Shown piece by piece: positions 5,432 through 8,007 of a stretch of 8,007 nt of DNA. Every line of letters starts with the position of its first letter. Within the stretch, counting starts at the first letter, position 1. The position numbers were made by a program, and so were the translations under genes. Origin of the DNA: Deltaproteobacteria bacterium (GTDB taxonomy: Bacteria > Desulfobacterota > Desulfobacteria > Desulfobacterales > Desulfatirhabdiaceae); the NCBI GenBank assembly GCA_026388755.1, contig JAPLJE010000581.1, forward strand, positions 1 through 8,007, written 5' to 3'. The notes under the pieces were generated by a model, which was not told the origin of the DNA, made no database searches, and saw only the letters and a program-made list of their open reading frames with translations.

Positions 5432-6928
5432 ATGTTCAGATCGCGCTCGATGCTTCACCTGATATCCATCCTTTGGCTTTCGGCGCTTTTTCTGGCCGGT
5501 TGCGCCATGCCCCATATCCGGTCAACGCAAATCAGTGACGGTGGGACGACAGAAAGTTGCGCGGATTTTTTTACATCACTGGATCAAGAAATTGCTGAAG
5601 CCGGCGTGATGGACTCAGGCGCTTTTCGTGTGAAGGATTACCCATACTTGCGCGCAAATCGTTTTCTGGCATCGTTTCGTGAAGATGCCATGGACAGCAA
5701 ATCCTTTGTGAAATGGGTAACCCACATGCAGGCGCTGGATCAGGAGGCTCGCGGATATGAAATCGCCAACTTGCCAGCGATAGATGCACCTGCCCTGAAC
5801 TCAGCGAACAATAAAGACGCGCTAAACGGCAATGTCATCACCTGCGGCAACCTTCTAAAGGCTGCGGATTTTCAGGGCACCAATCCCCGGATTGAGGAGT
5901 TGCGGAAACTGGTTGACGTACCAGACGAGTACAGCAGGATTCAACGGGTCTTGGGCTTTTATCCGCTGTTTAGTGTGTTTGTTTCAATGGGAGTTGACAA
6001 CTGGCATGCCGAGGCGGAAAAAAGCTTCTCCACCCAGCCTCCGGCAGATTGGTCATCCATCCGTTACATCCCGAAGCAATCCGGTGAGCTACCGGCAAGC
6101 CGCCAGATTGTAGTTAAAACCCGTCTGGATGCCCTGGGTATTCCGGAGTACGCTCCTGATGACTTGCAGGCGTTATTCCGGATATATGCCCCGGTCTGGC
6201 AAGTTCAGACAAAGGACGATCAGGACAAAATCGGCGCCCCGTTCTGGACACCTGAAGGAGAGCTCGGCGTCAATACCGGACACCCATCGACCTATACGCT
6301 TCTTTCCTTTACGCGTTTTGGAAAGGATATCCTGACCCAGCTAAATTACATCGTCTGGTTTCCCGCCCGTCCCAAGGTAAATGCATTGGATATTTATGGG
6401 GGGCTTCTGGATGGGATAAACTATCGCGTCACTCTGGATAAAAACGGAGATCCCCTGCTCTACGAAACCATTCACAATTGCGGATGTTGGTACATGGCTT
6501 TCCCGACAAAAGGGCTCCATGTCCGTGAAAACATCGATTATGCGGAATCGCCGCTCATCCTTCAGACACCTGAAGTCAATCCGGGCAGCGAGTTCATGAC
6601 CATCGCTATGAAGAGCCGGACCCATGCTGTTCAGCATCTCTATCCGCTGGCACGTGAAAACCAATCGGAATCTGCCGTTTATTCTCTGGCTGACTATGGA
6701 CAACTCCGCAGCCTTACCCGTAAACAAGACGGACGAGCCAGCATGTTCGACCAGAACGGTGTGGGAATCGGAACCGAAAGACTGGAGCGCTATATCCTCT
6801 GGCCAACGGGTGTTCTCTCCCCCGGCTCCATGCGGCAGTGGGGCCGCCAGGCAGTAGCCTTTGTCGGCACCCGCCATTTCGACGACCCCTTCTTTATGGA
6901 CAAAATTTTCATGGAAATAGACTTTTAA
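5432..6928 (+). CDS. Putative outer-membrane or periplasmic lipoprotein of unknown function
   Basis: A 498-residue protein that I do not recognise as a named family. It starts with a lipoprotein signal peptide: basic MFRSRSM, a hydrophobic core, and lipobox LAGC with the lipidated cysteine at C24. The +2 residue is Ala, which does not retain the protein in the inner membrane under the E. coli rule. The mature part is soluble, with no further membrane span. It has few cysteines: C43, C138, and a close pair C350/C352 in HNCGCW, next to a histidine. That could be a disulfide or metal site. The second half reads as beta-rich (for example residues 330-345, YRVTLDKNGDPLLYE) and ends in MEIDF. Start ATG 5432 has GAAAGGA at 5417-5423; an internal Met at residue 7 is a possible alternative. 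It could work with the TPR protein upstream, but only adjacency supports this. Confidence 0.75.
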   Translation: MFRSRSMLHLISILWLSALFLAGCAMPHIRSTQISDGGTTESCADFFTSLDQEIAEAGVMDSGAFRVKDYPYLRANRFLASFREDAMDSKSFVKWVTHMQALDQEARGYEIANLPAIDAPALNSANNKDALNGNVITCGNLLKAADFQGTNPRIEELRKLVDVPDEYSRIQRVLGFYPLFSVFVSMGVDNWHAEAEKSFSTQPPADWSSIRYIPKQSGELPASRQIVVKTRLDALGIPEYAPDDLQALFRIYAPVWQVQTKDDQDKIGAPFWTPEGELGVNTGHPSTYTLLSFTRFGKDILTQLNYIVWFPARPKVNALDIYGGLLDGINYRVTLDKNGDPLLYETIHNCGCWYMAFPTKGLHVRENIDYAESPLILQTPEVNPGSEFMTIAMKSRTHAVQHLYPLARENQSESAVYSLADYGQLRSLTRKQDGRASMFDQNGVGIGTERLERYILWPTGVLSPGSMRQWGRQAVAFVGTRHFDDPFFMDKIFMEIDF

Positions 6929-6978
6929 TCGATTCCTTAGTAATATGTGACCACAACGATTTATAAAAAATGGTGACC

Positions 6979-8007
6979 ATGTTCGAACAAGCTTTCAAAA
7001 ACATCGACGACGTTCTCTGGAAAGAGGCCGGTTGCACCACCGAGTTGGACTACACAGAGCAGACCTCCTGGCTGCTGTTTCTGAAATACATTGATGATCT
7101 GGAGCAGGACAAGGCAATGGAGGCCGAGCTGGAGGGGAAGAAGTACACCTTCATCCTCGACGAGCCGTACCGGTGGGAAAGCTGGGCCGCGCCCAAAGGT
7201 CATGATGGCAAGCTAGACCACAACAAAGCCCTGTCCGGCGACGACCTCCTCGACTTCGTCAACCGGAAACTCTTTCCCTACCTGCGCAGGTTCACGCAGA
7301 AGGGTAGCGACCCGAACACCATCGAATACAAAATCGGGCAGATCTTCGGTGAAATCAAAAACAAGATCTCCAGCGGCTACAACCTGCGCGAGATCATCGA
7401 TCACATCGACGAACTGCGCTTCCGCTCACAGACCGAGAAGCACGAGCTGTCTCACCTCTATGAAGCCAAGATCAAGAACATGGGCAACGCCGGACGCAAC
7501 GGCGGCGAGTATTACACCCCGCGCCCGCTCATCCGCGCCATCGTGCAGGTGGTGAAGCCCCGTATTGGCGAGCGCATCTACGACGGCGCGGTCGGATCGG
7601 CGGGTTTCTTGTGCGAAGCATTCGACTACCTGAAATCCAAGGGCAATCTCACCACCAAAGACCTCACCACGCTCCAGACCCGCACCTTCTGCGGGAAGGA
7701 AAAGAAGTCTCTCGCCTACGTCATTGCGATCATGAACATGATCCTGCACGGCATCGAGGCGCCCAATATCATCCACACCAACACGCTGGCCGAGAATCTG
7801 GCCGATATTCAGGACAAGGACCGCTTCGACGTGGTGCTGGCCAATCCCCCCTTCGGCGGCAAAGAGCGCAAGGAGGTCCAGCAGAACTTTCCCATCCGCA
7901 CCGGTGAAACGGCCTTTCTGTTCCTGCAGCACTTCATCAAGATGCTCAAGGCCGGCGGCCGGGCGGGCGTAGTCATCAAGAGCACCTTCCTCTCCAACAC
8001 CGATAAC
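6979..8007 (+). CDS. hsdM: Type I restriction-modification DNA methyltransferase subunit HsdM (N-terminal part, cut by window edge)
   Basis: Open to the right edge, 343 codons with no stop. HsdM methylates adenine N6 in host DNA using S-adenosylmethionine, and with HsdS it gives the modification enzyme of a type I system. Residues 1-~145 match the HsdM N-terminal helical domain (FKNIDDVLWKEAGCTTELDY, TEQTSWLLFLKYIDDLE). The methyltransferase domain follows: GGEYYTPR at 175-182 (motif X type), SAM-binding motif I DGAVGSAGF at 202-210, and catalytic motif IV NPPF at 289-292. Start ATG 6979 begins at the conserved MFEQ; ATG 6970 or GTG 6973 are in-frame alternatives behind a TAA at 6964. No strong Shine-Dalgarno is visible. 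It lies 50 bases after the lipoprotein gene on the same strand. HsdS and HsdR should follow outside the window. Confidence 0.95.
   Translation, partial: MFEQAFKNIDDVLWKEAGCTTELDYTEQTSWLLFLKYIDDLEQDKAMEAELEGKKYTFILDEPYRWESWAAPKGHDGKLDHNKALSGDDLLDFVNRKLFPYLRRFTQKGSDPNTIEYKIGQIFGEIKNKISSGYNLREIIDHIDELRFRSQTEKHELSHLYEAKIKNMGNAGRNGGEYYTPRPLIRAIVQVVKPRIGERIYDGAVGSAGFLCEAFDYLKSKGNLTTKDLTTLQTRTFCGKEKKSLAYVIAIMNMILHGIEAPNIIHTNTLAENLADIQDKDRFDVVLANPPFGGKERKEVQQNFPIRTGETAFLFLQHFIKMLKAGGRAGVVIKSTFLSNTDN

Noticed and set aside
4637..5515. Minus-strand open frame (292 codons) across the TPR gene and the following gap
   Set aside because: Overlaps the TPR gene, whose repeats, membrane segment and ribosome binding site make it the real gene. 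The antisense translation shows no domain.

Overview
The window looks like chromosomal DNA from an anaerobic bacterium, most likely a Desulfobacterota (deltaproteobacterial) sulfate reducer or syntroph. The basis is a group 3c [NiFe] hydrogenase module (MvhD-MvhG-MvhA) of the type shared by methanogens and Desulfobacterota, here next to a GltD-like flavoprotein, beside typical Gram-negative envelope genes (a lipobox lipoprotein and a membrane-anchored TPR protein). The taxonomic call is inference; no rRNA or marker gene is present.

Layout. Positions 23-4436 hold a tightly packed minus-strand operon, transcribed right to left: a 582-residue GltD/NfnB-like FAD/NAD(P) oxidoreductase with extra ferredoxin clusters, then mvhD (2277-2672), mvhG (1252-2259) and mvhA (ending at 23). 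Gaps are about 15 bases or less, or a few bases, and each gene has a ribosome binding site. Together they would form a soluble cytoplasmic complex: MvhA/MvhG activate H2, MvhD passes electrons on, and the flavoprotein would be the place where they reach NAD(P) and/or ferredoxin. No HdrABC is present. The mvhA reading frame departs from its family about 100 bases from the left edge, exactly where a 61-base imperfect palindrome begins (37-97). It therefore lacks the C-terminal Cys ligands of the Ni-Fe site, and as written the hydrogenase should be inactive. mvhG carries an in-frame 24-base tandem duplication.

Positions 4437-4675 are a relatively A+T-rich divergent intergenic region with a candidate promoter on each strand. 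From 4676 the genes run rightwards: a membrane-anchored TPR protein (4676-5299), a 498-residue lipoprotein of unknown function (5432-6928), and the start of a type I restriction-modification methyltransferase gene, hsdM (from 6979), which is cut by the right edge. The hsdM gene suggests that a restriction-modification or defence locus begins at the right end; its hsdS and hsdR partners would lie outside.

No tRNA, rRNA, CRISPR array, complete insertion sequence or convincing intrinsic terminator was seen. I found no clearly undescribed system. The observations most worth following are the palindrome-truncated hydrogenase large subunit, the Mvh/GltD-like pairing and the tandem duplication in mvhG.
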